Below, in pieces: positions 1 to 9,301 of a DNA stretch of 64,000 nucleotides. How positions within the stretch are numbered: position 1 is the first letter of the stretch; every line of letters starts with the position of its first letter. The stretch spans positions 1 to 64,000 of the forward strand of contig JAXHVA010000006.1 of the NCBI GenBank assembly GCA_034189035.1, read 5' to 3'. The DNA comes from JAUXFK01 sp034189035. Its GTDB lineage: Bacteria > Desulfobacterota > UBA8473. The translations under genes were made by a program, and so were the position numbers. The notes beneath the pieces are model-generated. The model searched no databases. It had not been told where the DNA came from and was given only the letters and a program-made list of their open reading frames with translations.

Positions 1-458
1 AAGTGCCTTGGCCGATCACTTGCATCGAACACCTCTGCTGCCTTGTATCTGTTCACTCCCTCCCCCCTTTACCATAATCTGCCCAATTTTGCTAAAGAAA
101 AATGAAAATTCCTATACAATCCTAGATAATAAACGTCAACAAAACCTTTGTATTCTCCGGCACTTTTGCCTTGGGTGGTTTCAGTGGGCTATATCTTTGC
201 AGATGTCTTCTGTATACAAATACAAAAAGATCCGCCTGCCCGAAGCACCGACATCAGATACGGTGGCTCGCACTCATATAACCTGCCTGCGCGACACTTT
301 GAAGCAGCAGGTATAATCGGTCGCAGGAGCCTCGCCTGATTCCGGTCCTTCTATCCCCGAAAGGTCACACCCGCCGTTTTGGCGCTGTCATTTTCATAGT
401 GAACGTCTAAAATTCGCCTCATTTTAACCTTGAACCTTAGAACTTTGAACCTTGACAG
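1..458. other. Left-edge spacer, possible start of a truncated minus-strand gene
   Basis: No convincing complete gene. On the minus strand a GTG at 56-54 follows a G-rich, SD-like stretch and opens a frame (VNRYKAAEVFDASD...) that runs off the left edge. It could be the first 18 codons of a gene, but this is too short to judge. The plus-strand frames here are low-complexity and unlike proteins. A 51-bp segment recurs beyond the next gene (see the repeat entry). Confidence 0.3.
128..178. repeat. 51-bp dispersed direct repeat, copy 1
   Basis: This segment matches 2101-2151 at 42 of 51 positions without gaps, ending in the shared GCCTTGGGTGG. The copies lie on either side of the SBBP gene in the same orientation. 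The sequence carries no recognisable IS terminus. It may be the remnant of a repeated spacer unit or of an old duplication. Confidence 0.55.
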
Positions 459-2066
459 TTACAAAGAATCTAATATATCAATGACATCCGCTATAAGAGG
501 ATAAAGATTATTTTGAGCATCACACGTTATCAGCCAGTCATTTTCATAGAGTATCAGACCCGTATCCGGCTCGCCTCTCTTTGCGCATCCATCCATCTTT
601 TCTATTACATCATACTTCAATTGAACCAATGCAATATTGGTGAATCCCTTCTCGTATGTACTCAACGCTGAGTTTATCCGCTTTAACAGTATACCTCTCA
701 ACAGTCCGGATTTGAAATCATCATCATCTAAATCATCTATTGTGGTTATTGCTTTTTCAAGGAGGGTTTTAACAGGATTACCCACGTATTTGATAGTGCA
801 GTAATCAGAAAATCTTTCGCCAGTTACATAGATATTGCCATTGAAATCAACCGCTATGGCAGTGGCGCCATCCCCGACATTTCCTGGCCCATCGTATCTT
901 TGAACCCAGCGCTCATTCCCGTCGCTGTCATACGAAACAGTGCAGTAATCATCAAAAGTGCCAACACCTCTGCTATTGCCCGTGACATAGACATTGCCAC
1001 TGACATCAACCGCTATGGCAGTGGCTTCGTCCGAGCCAAACCCTGGCCCATTGTACCTTTGAACCCATCTCTCATTCCCATCGCTGTCATACGAAATAGT
1101 GCAGTAATCATAACCTGTCCAGTCACCTTCCCTTTTGCCCGTGATATAGACATTGCCACTGACGTCAACCGCTATAGCAGTTGCAGTGTCCCAACCATTT
1201 CCCGGCCCATCGTACCTTTGGACCCAGCGCTCATTCCCATCTCTGTCATAGGAAATGGTACAATAAGCATTGCCTGACGATTCACCACCGTAACTCTTGC
1301 CCGTGACATAGACATTGCCACTGACATCAACCGCTATGGCAGTGGCTTCGTCCGAGCCATCTCCCGGCCCATTGTACCTTTGAACCCATCTCTCATTCCC
1401 ATCGCTGTCATACGAAATGGTGCAATAGTCATCATCAGTCCCGTCACCGTCATTTATGCCCGTGACATAGACATTGCCACTGACGTCAACCGCTATGGCA
1501 GTTGCAGTGTCCCAGCCATTTCCCGGCCCATCGTACCTTTGAACCCAGCGCTCACTCCCATCTCTGTCATATGAAATGGTGCAGTAAGCATCGCCTGTGA
1601 CATAAACATTATCGCTGAAATCAACCGCTATGGCGTAACCGGCGCCCCAGCTTCCCGCCCCATCGTACCTTTGAACCCACCTCTCATTCCCATCGCTATC
1701 ATACGAAATGGTACAATAATTACCAAGGCCTCCCACGCTAAAGCCTGTGATGAAAACGTTGCATCTGCCGTCAACCGTTATGGCGTAGGGAGCGTCCCAG
1801 ACCCCCACTGCATCGTATATTCGAACCCAGCGCTTATTCCCTTCGCTGTCATAGGAAACCGTGAGGACATCAGTATAATCACCGCCGTTGATATAGCCAG
1901 TGACATAGATATTGCCTCTGACATCAACCGCCATACCAACAGCGACGTCATAACCAGATCCCCCTCCATCTTGCCTCGCCACCCATTCTTGAGCAAATCC
2001 TGGCCCTGTCATTAAAATGAAAAGAGCAAATACCACAATAGATGAAATAATGCCTTTTCTAACCAT
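459..2066 (-). CDS. Secreted SBBP beta-propeller repeat protein
   Basis: The 535-residue protein has an N-terminal signal peptide (hydrophobic core about residues 5-24). It is followed by about eight repeats built on SYDSDGNERWVQRY and AIAVDVSGNVYVTG, the pattern of SBBP (seven-bladed propeller) repeats, so it is probably an extracellular or outer-surface propeller. The last ~100 residues differ: a helical region that resembles FIMAH-type C-terminal domains. The start is well supported by AAGGAGG six bases upstream of the ATG. The repeats are nearly identical at DNA level, which suggests recent amplification or gene conversion, and they create long antisense shadow frames. The ligand and role are unknown. 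No neighbour shares its operon. Confidence 0.85.
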   Translation of the reverse strand: MVRKGIISSIVVFALFILMTGPGFAQEWVARQDGGGSGYDVAVGMAVDVRGNIYVTGYINGGDYTDVLTVSYDSEGNKRWVRIYDAVGVWDAPYAITVDGRCNVFITGFSVGGLGNYCTISYDSDGNERWVQRYDGAGSWGAGYAIAVDFSDNVYVTGDAYCTISYDRDGSERWVQRYDGPGNGWDTATAIAVDVSGNVYVTGINDGDGTDDDYCTISYDSDGNERWVQRYNGPGDGSDEATAIAVDVSGNVYVTGKSYGGESSGNAYCTISYDRDGNERWVQRYDGPGNGWDTATAIAVDVSGNVYITGKREGDWTGYDYCTISYDSDGNERWVQRYNGPGFGSDEATAIAVDVSGNVYVTGNSRGVGTFDDYCTVSYDSDGNERWVQRYDGPGNVGDGATAIAVDFNGNIYVTGERFSDYCTIKYVGNPVKTLLEKAITTIDDLDDDDFKSGLLRGILLKRINSALSTYEKGFTNIALVQLKYDVIEKMDGCAKRGEPDTGLILYENDWLITCDAQNNLYPLIADVIDILDSL

Positions 2067-2592
2067 ACTTATCCTCCTTTTTTTAATAGAGTTTATAAAA
2101 AATAAACACCAACCAAACCTTTATATCCCCTAGCACTCTTGCCTTGGGTGGAGTAACTCCGTTGAAGCTTAAGAAAGCCGAAGGTTTAAACCGTTTCGCA
2201 GAATATGGCTTTGCATTTCACATAGCAAGCAGGAATAGATTGAAATATTTCGAGGACTAGAATCTGAGCATGACATAGGGATTGGACAAAGCGCTATTTC
2301 CATGCGGACGTTTGATATTACCAATTAGGAACTACAATTTTCAAGTCTGAAGAGGAAGATTTTTCTCTAATTTTTTTTACTATCGTCGATAAATCACTCG
2401 ATTAGTCCAACTGGCAGCAAGGAAGACCACCTTTAAGGATTTTCTCAAAATAGATGCGTGTTCTTTAAGAACTACGGCAAACATAGCCCCAACCTATGCT
2501 TATACATTAACATTATAGAAAATATCTATTTGCAATATAGCATTAATAGTGATTAAATTTGTCCGATTTATCTCGTGAAGGAGCTCAGAAAG
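2067..2592. other. Spacer between divergent genes
   Basis: The spacer lies between the divergent SBBP and transglutaminase genes. It holds the second copy of the 51-bp repeat and a short plus-strand frame at about 2160-2260 (PLKLKKAEGLNRFAEYGF...) that reads like a protein tail but matches nothing I recognise. Promoters for both flanking genes should lie here. I see no clear consensus boxes. Confidence 0.4.
2101..2151. repeat. 51-bp dispersed direct repeat, copy 2
   Basis: Partner of 128-178, 42/51 identical and ungapped, in the same orientation. It begins 34 bp upstream of the SBBP start codon, so it lies in that gene's 5' region. Confidence 0.55.
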
Positions 2593-3645
2593 ATGATTAA
2601 ACCAGTGGATTGGAACAAGCAGAAGAAGGTTCAAAAAAAAATGGCGAGAGTTGTCACTCAAGTTGTTTTGGGCATTGCTCTTTTGGTTACACCCGCATGG
2701 TCAATGACCCGAAACGGCGAAATAACAATGGAGTTCAAACCCAAGCGGAGTTCTCATGTAAAGGAGATAAGACTTTGGATACCTTATCCGGTCTCAACGC
2801 CTTTTCAAAGGATAACTGACATAAAGATTACCGGTAACCACTCACAGCATGCAGTATACAGCGATAGAATGCATGGTAACATGATACTTTTTGCAAAGTG
2901 GGATCAAACAATCAAGGCTCCTTGCCTTACATTCCAATTCAAGGCAAGTCGGGATGAGATAGTAAGGAAGGACTTTCCTGAAAAGGAAGCTCCCTGGTCA
3001 AAATCCGACTATGCGAATTACTTATACCGTATGAGCCCTTTGGACAGCCAGGTAAGAGAACTCGCAGATGAAATCACTTCTGGGAAGACGACCATTCTTA
3101 GCAAAGCCAAAGCGATTTATGATTGGGTTGTTAAAAACATGTATCGTGACCCAAATGTAAAGGGCTGTGGTGATGGGGATGTCTATAGACTTCTCAAACA
3201 CAGGGGCGGAAAGTGTATAGATATAAACTCAGTCTTCGTTGCTTTGGCAAAAGCTGCTGATGTGCCAAGCCGTGAGGTTTTTGGGATACGACTAGGTAAA
3301 GGCGAGAAGAACGACATTAGCAAATGGCAACACTGCTGGGCTGAATTCTATCTTCCAGGCTATGGCTGGGTACCTGTTGACCCTGCAGATGTCTTAAAAA
3401 CGATACTTGTACAAGATATCAAACTCGAGCATCCAAAGACAGAAGAATACAGGAACTACTATTTCGGCACAGTCGACCCTTACAGAATAAAACTAAGCAC
3501 AGGAAAGGAGGTTGAATTGAATCCCGTATCAAAGGCTGGGACGATAAATTATTTCATGTATCCTTATATGGAAATCGACGGTCAACCAGCTGACAGTCTT
3601 TCATCCGAGACATTTCAATACAGATTTACCTTCAAAGAAATGTAA
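2593..3645 (+). CDS. Secreted transglutaminase-like cysteine protease-fold protein
   Basis: About 350 residues with an N-terminal hydrophobic export segment (VVLGIALLVTP). The transglutaminase core lies at about residues 185-270. The Cys-His-Asp triad is visible as GGKCIDIN, QHCWAEF and VPVDPAD, so it is probably catalytically competent as a peptidase or crosslinking enzyme of the bacterial transglutaminase-like (PF01841) group. The frame is open from a GTG at 2575, but AAGGAG at 2578-2583 sits nine bases before the ATG at 2593, which decides for the later start. The downstream phosphatase-like gene is on the same strand after a ~165-bp gap and is probably a separate unit. Confidence 0.8.
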   Translation: MIKPVDWNKQKKVQKKMARVVTQVVLGIALLVTPAWSMTRNGEITMEFKPKRSSHVKEIRLWIPYPVSTPFQRITDIKITGNHSQHAVYSDRMHGNMILFAKWDQTIKAPCLTFQFKASRDEIVRKDFPEKEAPWSKSDYANYLYRMSPLDSQVRELADEITSGKTTILSKAKAIYDWVVKNMYRDPNVKGCGDGDVYRLLKHRGGKCIDINSVFVALAKAADVPSREVFGIRLGKGEKNDISKWQHCWAEFYLPGYGWVPVDPADVLKTILVQDIKLEHPKTEEYRNYYFGTVDPYRIKLSTGKEVELNPVSKAGTINYFMYPYMEIDGQPADSLSSETFQYRFTFKEM

Positions 3646-3812
3646 GGAAAATGAATAACGAAAAATATGGAAGATGCTTCTGAGGTTTTTTAATAGAGGA
3701 ACTTTCCTTTTGAATAGGATAGCCTAATGAAAGAGCTACTCTATAAGATGGAAAAATCGATGAGGGTGTTGTAAATCTTTACTGCACAATGAGAAAAAGG
3801 AGTAAGTTGATA

Positions 3813-5597
3813 ATGAAAATCAAAGGAAGAATAAAAAAGATAGTAGTTGGAGTAATTATCCTGTCGCTGTTATTCGTTTTCAGAGCATCACAAAGCCAAG
3901 GCGATAGTGAACCGGATTTCCTCTCTATGATTCAGCGGAATTGTGTTCCAAATGCAAAAGACAGGAGCCCTGAACTCTATATAGTCTATCAGGAGGATGT
4001 ACTTACAAGCTCAGAAAAAAACACTACTTTTGCATGTTCCCATGGGTTTCCATGGGAATCGGATACATGTATCCCCTTGATACTCTATGGAAAGGGGATC
4101 AAGAGAGGGGCTATACTCAAAGAAGAAGCCTCACTAGAGGATATCACGCAAACACTCGCTAAACTTCTCTTTGTTGATCCTCCTGAAGAGTCAAATGGCC
4201 GAGTATTGACCGAAGCACTGAAGCTATGGCACAAAAATGATACAAAGGAACCAAAGTTAATCAGAAAACTGCTGACACCAAGGGTAGCCCTGGTCTTTAC
4301 CTTAGATCAGTGCAGAGCCGATTACCTGACAAACCCTCAGATTAAGGATGCGCTTGCATTTACACGAAGTGTATTAGCAGGAAAAGGAGCACAATATCTG
4401 AATGCCCGTTTGAGTTATTCTGTATCTCGAACCGCTGTATCCCATGCAGTTATCGGTACCGGTGCAACCCCGGGCATCAATGGTATTATCGGTAACAACA
4501 TAAATCTGGGCAGTGATTTCCCTCTGGCTTTCGATGACCAGCCACTTCATAGTATGAATATGTTTAACCTCCTTACCCCGACTCTCGCAGATGTTATGGA
4601 CTTGGAGAAGTTCAATAACCCGGTCATTATTTCAATGAGTCCCTATGCTAGAGCAGCGTTAGGCATGGGAGGCCATGGTGCTGCTTACTCACCACAGAGC
4701 GATCATGATATCATTATCGAACTCCTCAGTGATGTAGGACTTCCTTATACGAACGATGAATACTTCAGCCTACCAATGTATCTGAAGTATTCAAAGGAGA
4801 ATCCTATACGTATCGATCAGTGGTTGCTCGATGCTTATAGTGTCGATATTCATAACACATATTGGACAGAAAGTACCGTAGTAAAAGACAATAGCCCTTA
4901 CACAGTACCTAATTACAATACTATCAAAGGTCCTCAGGGGGTGTTTCCTGACGGCACTCTTTTCTCCTTCAGTCATCCTTCAGTGACAGATGGTGCAGAG
5001 CAACCTGTTGAAGCATACCAACTATGGGACGAGAGTGTACCTTTCCCCAACAACGATTACTATGAAGACACCATGTATACACCTTTCTTTCAGCTATGGG
5101 CTGTCGATATGTTGCTCAAGACTATGGAAGCTGAAGGAGTCGGAATGGATTGTATCCCTGACCTTGTCTATTATAATTTCAAGTGTCTCGATAAAGTTGG
5201 ACACCGATATGGCGTAAATTCTCCAGAAGTCTATACTATACTCTACTACATCGACTATTGCTTGAAAAAGATCAAATACTGGCTTGATAAGAATATAGGT
5301 AAAAATAATTATGTGATGATAGTGACAGCTGATCACGGTGCCCATAACTCATATGGCGACCGAATACTCTATACGGGGGATCTCTTTGATGCGGTTGAAA
5401 GTAGATTTAGCAAGGAGATTATCCTTAACGATCCCTCAGAGGGCAAACCATTCGACGATATGATCTATCTTGATCAGGAAATACTGGATGCTAAAGGCCA
5501 TACTCAGGAAGATGTTGCCGGTTTTGTAGAGGAGAGCTTCTCAGACCATGTTTATGAGGTTTACACAAAAGATGAAATCTTCCAAAATCAAGAATAA
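3813..5597 (+). CDS. Alkaline-phosphatase-superfamily protein with apparent circular permutation
   Basis: A 594-residue exported or membrane-anchored protein (hydrophobic segment IVVGVIILSLLFVF). The core carries alkaline phosphatase/phosphodiesterase (PafA-like) metal and nucleophile motifs: TLDQCRADYL, RTAVSHAVIGTG (nucleophile Thr), DKVGHRYG and TADHGAH. The segment with the last metal His and the VPLIFYG-like strand normally closes this fold. Here it is at the N-terminus (SHGFPWESDTCIPLILYG, then a DITQTLAKLLF and GRVL-like stretch), and the protein ends soon after the region where that segment would be expected. I infer a circular permutation. The start at ATG 3813 is chosen because AAGGAG at 3797-3802 fits it; the frame is open from 3789. 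The substrate is unknown. Confidence 0.75.
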   Translation: MKIKGRIKKIVVGVIILSLLFVFRASQSQGDSEPDFLSMIQRNCVPNAKDRSPELYIVYQEDVLTSSEKNTTFACSHGFPWESDTCIPLILYGKGIKRGAILKEEASLEDITQTLAKLLFVDPPEESNGRVLTEALKLWHKNDTKEPKLIRKLLTPRVALVFTLDQCRADYLTNPQIKDALAFTRSVLAGKGAQYLNARLSYSVSRTAVSHAVIGTGATPGINGIIGNNINLGSDFPLAFDDQPLHSMNMFNLLTPTLADVMDLEKFNNPVIISMSPYARAALGMGGHGAAYSPQSDHDIIIELLSDVGLPYTNDEYFSLPMYLKYSKENPIRIDQWLLDAYSVDIHNTYWTESTVVKDNSPYTVPNYNTIKGPQGVFPDGTLFSFSHPSVTDGAEQPVEAYQLWDESVPFPNNDYYEDTMYTPFFQLWAVDMLLKTMEAEGVGMDCIPDLVYYNFKCLDKVGHRYGVNSPEVYTILYYIDYCLKKIKYWLDKNIGKNNYVMIVTADHGAHNSYGDRILYTGDLFDAVESRFSKEIILNDPSEGKPFDDMIYLDQEILDAKGHTQEDVAGFVEESFSDHVYEVYTKDEIFQNQE

Positions 5598-5627
5598 GGG
5601 TATGTTTTGTCTATGGAGCGACTGAGT

Positions 5628-5730
5628 CACTAACCCTTATCACAGCTCATATTCGGTGAGATACTCATTTTATCTCCTATTCATAGAGCGAAAAGGAGCA
5701 TTTTATTATAAAAAGGAATGAGGGTTAGTG
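5628..5730. repeat. Inverted repeat pair, possible MITE or long hairpin
   Basis: CACTAACCCTTAT (5628-5640) and its near-perfect reverse complement ATGAGGGTTAGTG (5718-5730) enclose about 77 AT-rich bases. The arms match at 12 of 13 positions. It lies between the 3' ends of convergent genes, so it could be a small non-autonomous element or a shared 3' structure. There is no T-tract typical of an intrinsic terminator next to the arms. Confidence 0.45.
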
Positions 5731-5801
5731 TCCTTTTTTAGGCAAATTGGCTTTCAAGGGATCCGAGTGACTGTTGAAAGGTCTCACATAGGCTATCATA
5801 G

Positions 5802-6950
5802 TTAATGAAACACTATTTTGTCTATCTTATCCTTATATATATTCACTTCTGGTCCATAATCCAAGTCAACAGCAATATCTTCCTCTTTGAGAAGACCTTG
5901 AATTTGGTTTTTATTTCGCAAGGTAATTTTAGTAACAACACGATCCTTTCCAATAAACTCAATTGACACTACATCTTTTATTGTCACAGGAACTGTTGCA
6001 TAGGATGTAGCTACAGAGATACTCACAGTTGAAACCCGGCCGGTGAAAATATCTCCGTTTTTAAGTGTCAGAAGATCGTTTTCTGGGTATCTCCTCTTTT
6101 CCGATTTGCGCATTTGTATACCGAGTCGTTTGATTTTCTCTCGCCGTATCTCAATCTCTGGACCTGTGTTTAATTTGAATTTTATTGATTTATCAAGTAT
6201 GAAACCACTAAAAACATCATTATTAACCAGTATTAACTTTTCTACATTTTCTGTATCATCTTCAAGAATAAGGGAAGCTAGCTGTTTTTTCGAAAAAGAA
6301 AGCTTTGCATAAGATGTCTGCATGGTAATACTTTCATTCAGTGTTATACCTGTAAGAACATCCCCATTTTTAAGTTCTAGGATATCGTGTTTCTTGGTAC
6401 CACGGAATACCTTATGTGCAATGCTTTTTCTCGCAAAAATACCGACTTCCCCTATTTCTCCACCACGCTTGCCATAGTCTGATAGAACCATGACTTTAAG
6501 ATACCGCGCAAGAAAGGGGTTATCTATTTCTATTACCTGCACTTTTTCATTCTTAAGTGTGGCTTTGTGAACCACCTTCATCTCGTTAGGAGATTCTGTA
6601 GCCGCCAAGATCTCAACTGTTTTTGGAACACCTCCATTTATTAGATCTGAATGTGTTGAAAACAGAATAATACCTACATCGACTTGCTTGGAAAAATCGA
6701 GAATAAAAAACCAGGGTCGGCCTTGGCTCCAGACTGGTTCCCAGTGATTTCCTTCACCGTCTTGACCATCTATAAGTCGCTGTGCATTCCTTTCATCGCT
6801 CGAAACAAATACGACTGAAGAGCCTGCTGATGCAGCTGCAAGGTTCTGACCCCATTTTTTTGGATAAGTAACAGTTCCAGCAAATAATTGAGTCTCCAAA
6901 AAAACAAAAATAATCACTGCTATAATTGAGAATAGCCGTTGTTTTATCAT
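5802..6950 (-). CDS. Secreted protein with F5/8-type-C-like domain and four LKNGD repeats
   Basis: 382 residues from the ATG at 6950, which has GGAGG six bases upstream; the frame stays open a further 58 codons upstream without a better site. A signal peptide (MIKQRLFSIIAVIIFVFL) is followed by a discoidin-like domain (about residues 25-165: RLIDGQ, WSQGRPWFFILDF, ARYLKVMVLS). After this come four ~45-residue beta-rich repeats starting LKNGDVLTG, LVNNDVFSG, LKNGDIFTG and LRNKNQIQG. They alternate between TSYAKL/TSYATV and TGPEIEI/YGPEVNI cores, i.e. two duplicated pairs. It is probably a cell-surface or carbohydrate-binding protein. No enzymatic motif is seen. Confidence 0.75.
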   Translation of the reverse strand: MIKQRLFSIIAVIIFVFLETQLFAGTVTYPKKWGQNLAAASAGSSVVFVSSDERNAQRLIDGQDGEGNHWEPVWSQGRPWFFILDFSKQVDVGIILFSTHSDLINGGVPKTVEILAATESPNEMKVVHKATLKNEKVQVIEIDNPFLARYLKVMVLSDYGKRGGEIGEVGIFARKSIAHKVFRGTKKHDILELKNGDVLTGITLNESITMQTSYAKLSFSKKQLASLILEDDTENVEKLILVNNDVFSGFILDKSIKFKLNTGPEIEIRREKIKRLGIQMRKSEKRRYPENDLLTLKNGDIFTGRVSTVSISVATSYATVPVTIKDVVSIEFIGKDRVVTKITLRNKNQIQGLLKEEDIAVDLDYGPEVNIYKDKIDKIVFH

Positions 6951-7322
6951 TTTTTCCCTCCATCTAATAGTTCCAAACGAGGCTCTAGTGTTACGTAACA
7001 GAATTAATTTTATATAATCTATCAGATTTTTTGAAGATTGACTCTGCTGTGGTAATCCACATAAAGGGCTTTTAGATGTGATCATTGTAAATAATATTGT
7101 AAAGATAACCGAATTATAAAACACTTTTGTTACAAATTAACTATCATTGAAGCTTGCTGATCGTTTCCTCCCTCATAGCGTTAGGACAATACGTCATTTA
7201 TTTTATCCAACTACTGGAAAAAAAATCATATAGAAAGGATGCTCCATATATTTCATTATGTTTAAGTGAAAATCAAGCTATAAATCCTAAAATTTACAAA
7301 GAGTATGCTCGATACAGAAGGA
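6951..7322. other. Spacer, no gene seen
   Basis: The upstream region of the minus-strand F5/8 gene. Frames reading through it are low-complexity, and none has an SD or a recognisable protein. Confidence 0.4.
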
Positions 7323-7865
7323 TTACTGCTGGATAACTACACCTTCTTTTCCGTGTATAGATAAATCAGTCAGTACTATTATCCGGACATGGATATCCCC
7401 TTCCTTATGACTCTTCCTTACTCTGGGACTATAAGTCTCCAGCACATTATCAAGCTCAGGAAGAATCTCCTTCTGTTCAAAATTTTTCTGGTTTGCAAGG
7501 GTGTTTAAGAAAGGTGATACTAAGGGTATATTCTTCTTGTCAAAAAAAGCCTCAACGAGATCAATAGCCTCCTCTAGGGCATCCAAGATGCTTTTATTGG
7601 ATCTGTCAATCAGATTTCTCCAATCGTTTTGATAATCTTCAATCCATGGCTTATGATCAAATATTCTAGTAACCAAACAATCGTAGTAAGCTTGGTGTAG
7701 TTTTTCAACTAAACCATTGGCATGAGAGTTGTGGGTATTGAAATTCAGGATAACAAACAAGCGTAAAAAATCCAAACGCTGATTCAGAAAAATTAAAAAA
7801 AATGTATCATCTAACTTTATAAATTTTCTATTGCCAAGGCAGTGATCAAATTTTAACCCGTGCAA
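7323..7865 (-). CDS. Hypothetical protein, possibly a gene remnant
   Basis: A 180-codon frame whose C-terminal two thirds look protein-like and helical (LVEKLHQAYYDCL, ILDALEEAIDLVEAFFDKKN, EILPELDNVLETYSPRVRK). The N-terminal part is rich in F/L and less convincing. I recognise no family. It has no clear SD at the ATG and sits at the edge of a decayed stretch with transposase and patatin remnants, so it may be the surviving tail of a longer gene. A short sequence around its start (TGCACGGGTTAAAAT) recurs inverted near 8012-8033, where the match is imperfect. Confidence 0.35.
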   Translation of the reverse strand: MHGLKFDHCLGNRKFIKLDDTFFLIFLNQRLDFLRLFVILNFNTHNSHANGLVEKLHQAYYDCLVTRIFDHKPWIEDYQNDWRNLIDRSNKSILDALEEAIDLVEAFFDKKNIPLVSPFLNTLANQKNFEQKEILPELDNVLETYSPRVRKSHKEGDIHVRIIVLTDLSIHGKEGVVIQQ

Positions 7866-8210
7866 CTGTTTGGATGTTTAAATCAGTTTAGAAGGAAGAG
7901 TACGAAACCTTGCTGGTTTAGGATTATTAATCGTTCGAAGGCTTATCAAGTTGAATGATATAGTTGGATGCTCTTCTTTCTTCATGCTCATCTAAATGTG
8001 AGTTCTGCACGGGTTTAAATATGATGTTAGTTTTTTGTAATTATTCTAAAATTAATCCGTAAGTTTATCACAAATATTCCTCAAATAAAAGCTTAAAATC
8101 ATAGTCAACCCACTTTACTGTCACTCTCACAGATATATTTTATCCAAAGCATCCCACACTTCTATGGAGAAATTATCTAGTAGTTTGATTCCAAGATAAC
8201 ATTTCAATAT
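7866..8210. other. Spacer next to a transposase relic
   Basis: AT-rich sequence with no intact frame. It holds the imperfect inverted partner of the start region of the preceding frame (around 8012-8033). It may be part of the decayed IS copy that follows. Confidence 0.35.
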
Positions 8211-8852
8211 TTATGCTGCTGACATTGAATCCAAGCGCCATTTCCATCGGAAAATAACTGGAGATTCATTTAGTTTTTTAACCATTTAGATATTCTCTGT
8301 TTTAGTTCCTCTTTTGACTCTACTTATATGCTACGAAGAAATGTTTTTGTCATCTTGGCAAATAGACTTTTGATAATATTCAACCATGATCCATGTGTGA
8401 GGGTAAATACAAAATCAAATCCACCTCGAACGGCAGCCAAATATTTCCTTGTTTCTTTCGAGATATAAAGCAGAGTGATTATCCAATTTTTCGATCAAAG
8501 TCAGGATCACGCCGCTCCATGTAATAGCTAATTTTATCTGGTCGGACATCGCTTTTTTTCAATATTTTGGAGCCCCTCTATTAATCTTTTGAGTTTTGGC
8601 CTCAGGGGTTATTGCCGGAGGTTTACCTGTCCTGTAAAGATCATCAAGGATAGGTAACGCACCCAGTTGCAATGCTTTATCAATGCAGCGTTCTATCTTT
8701 GGCCGATTTGTTGAAAGCCTCCGGGTAATAAAAGAAATAGTATGACCATTAGAGTATTCGAAGATCATTCTTGCCCGTTCAATACGAGTAGCGCTTTCAG
8801 TTCGAGATTTACTGACCTGTTTAAGTTTGGCTTGAACATCGTGAGTAATTAT
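8211..8852 (-). pseudogene. Decayed IS630-family transposase
   Basis: Read on the minus strand from about 8852, fragments appear in the order expected for an IS630 transposase: an N-terminal helix-turn-helix (RIERARMIFEYSNGHT, then LYRTGKPPAITPEAKTQKI), then DVRPDKISYYMERRDPDFD, then the C-terminal FTLTHGSWLNIIKSLFAK and LNESPVIFRWK. Stops and frameshifts separate them, and most of the DDE core is missing. In the usual SWLN-IE motif the catalytic Glu position reads Lys here. The copy is certainly inactive. I could not define its terminal inverted repeats. Confidence 0.8.
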
Positions 8853-9301
8853 TCATTCAGGCCGTCTTCATTTAAATGGCATCTTTTTTCCTCCTATCTT
8901 TTGGTTTGGAAAAACGATAACTCAAAATAAACCATACTGTTAATAATATTTTTGAATCAAACTGCTAGTAATCAAAAAAACTAGGAAAGCTATTCCAGGG
9001 AAAGCTCTAAGATTCAATCTAATAGACCAAAATTCCTGCAAAATTGATTGAAATTCTTCTGCCAATATGTGATAAAGGAGATCCTAATGGCTATTGCCCA
9101 AAAGAAAAATACCTTTGTCCGTTCATTAAAAATTTTTTTGTAACGGTCTCGCTTTTTGAAAAGTGTCGTAAAAAGCGGCAACCAAATTTATAAGGGAAGA
9201 ATCATAGTATATATATCAAAATACAATCCAATCTTTGCTGAGATGGGTATCTATGTTTCACAACTATGGCCTGAAAAAAGATAATAAAGCAGAAAGGAAA
9301 G

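Noticed and set aside
8..339. Two overlapping plus-strand frames at the left edge
   Set aside because: Low-complexity composition, no SD and no family resemblance. They overlap a repeated spacer segment.
880..1860. Regularly spaced near-identical DNA segments, considered as a CRISPR array
   Set aside because: The repeats are protein-coding in phase, the spacing varies with the SBBP units and there are no unique spacers between short palindromic repeats.
900..2015. Several plus-strand frames repeating NPALIPIAVIRN-like peptides
   Set aside because: They are antisense shadows of the near-identical SBBP repeats on the minus strand, which has the signal peptide, SD and domain pattern.
7154..7336. 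60-codon plus-strand frame
   Set aside because: No SD, unusual composition, and it ends inside the following minus-strand frame.
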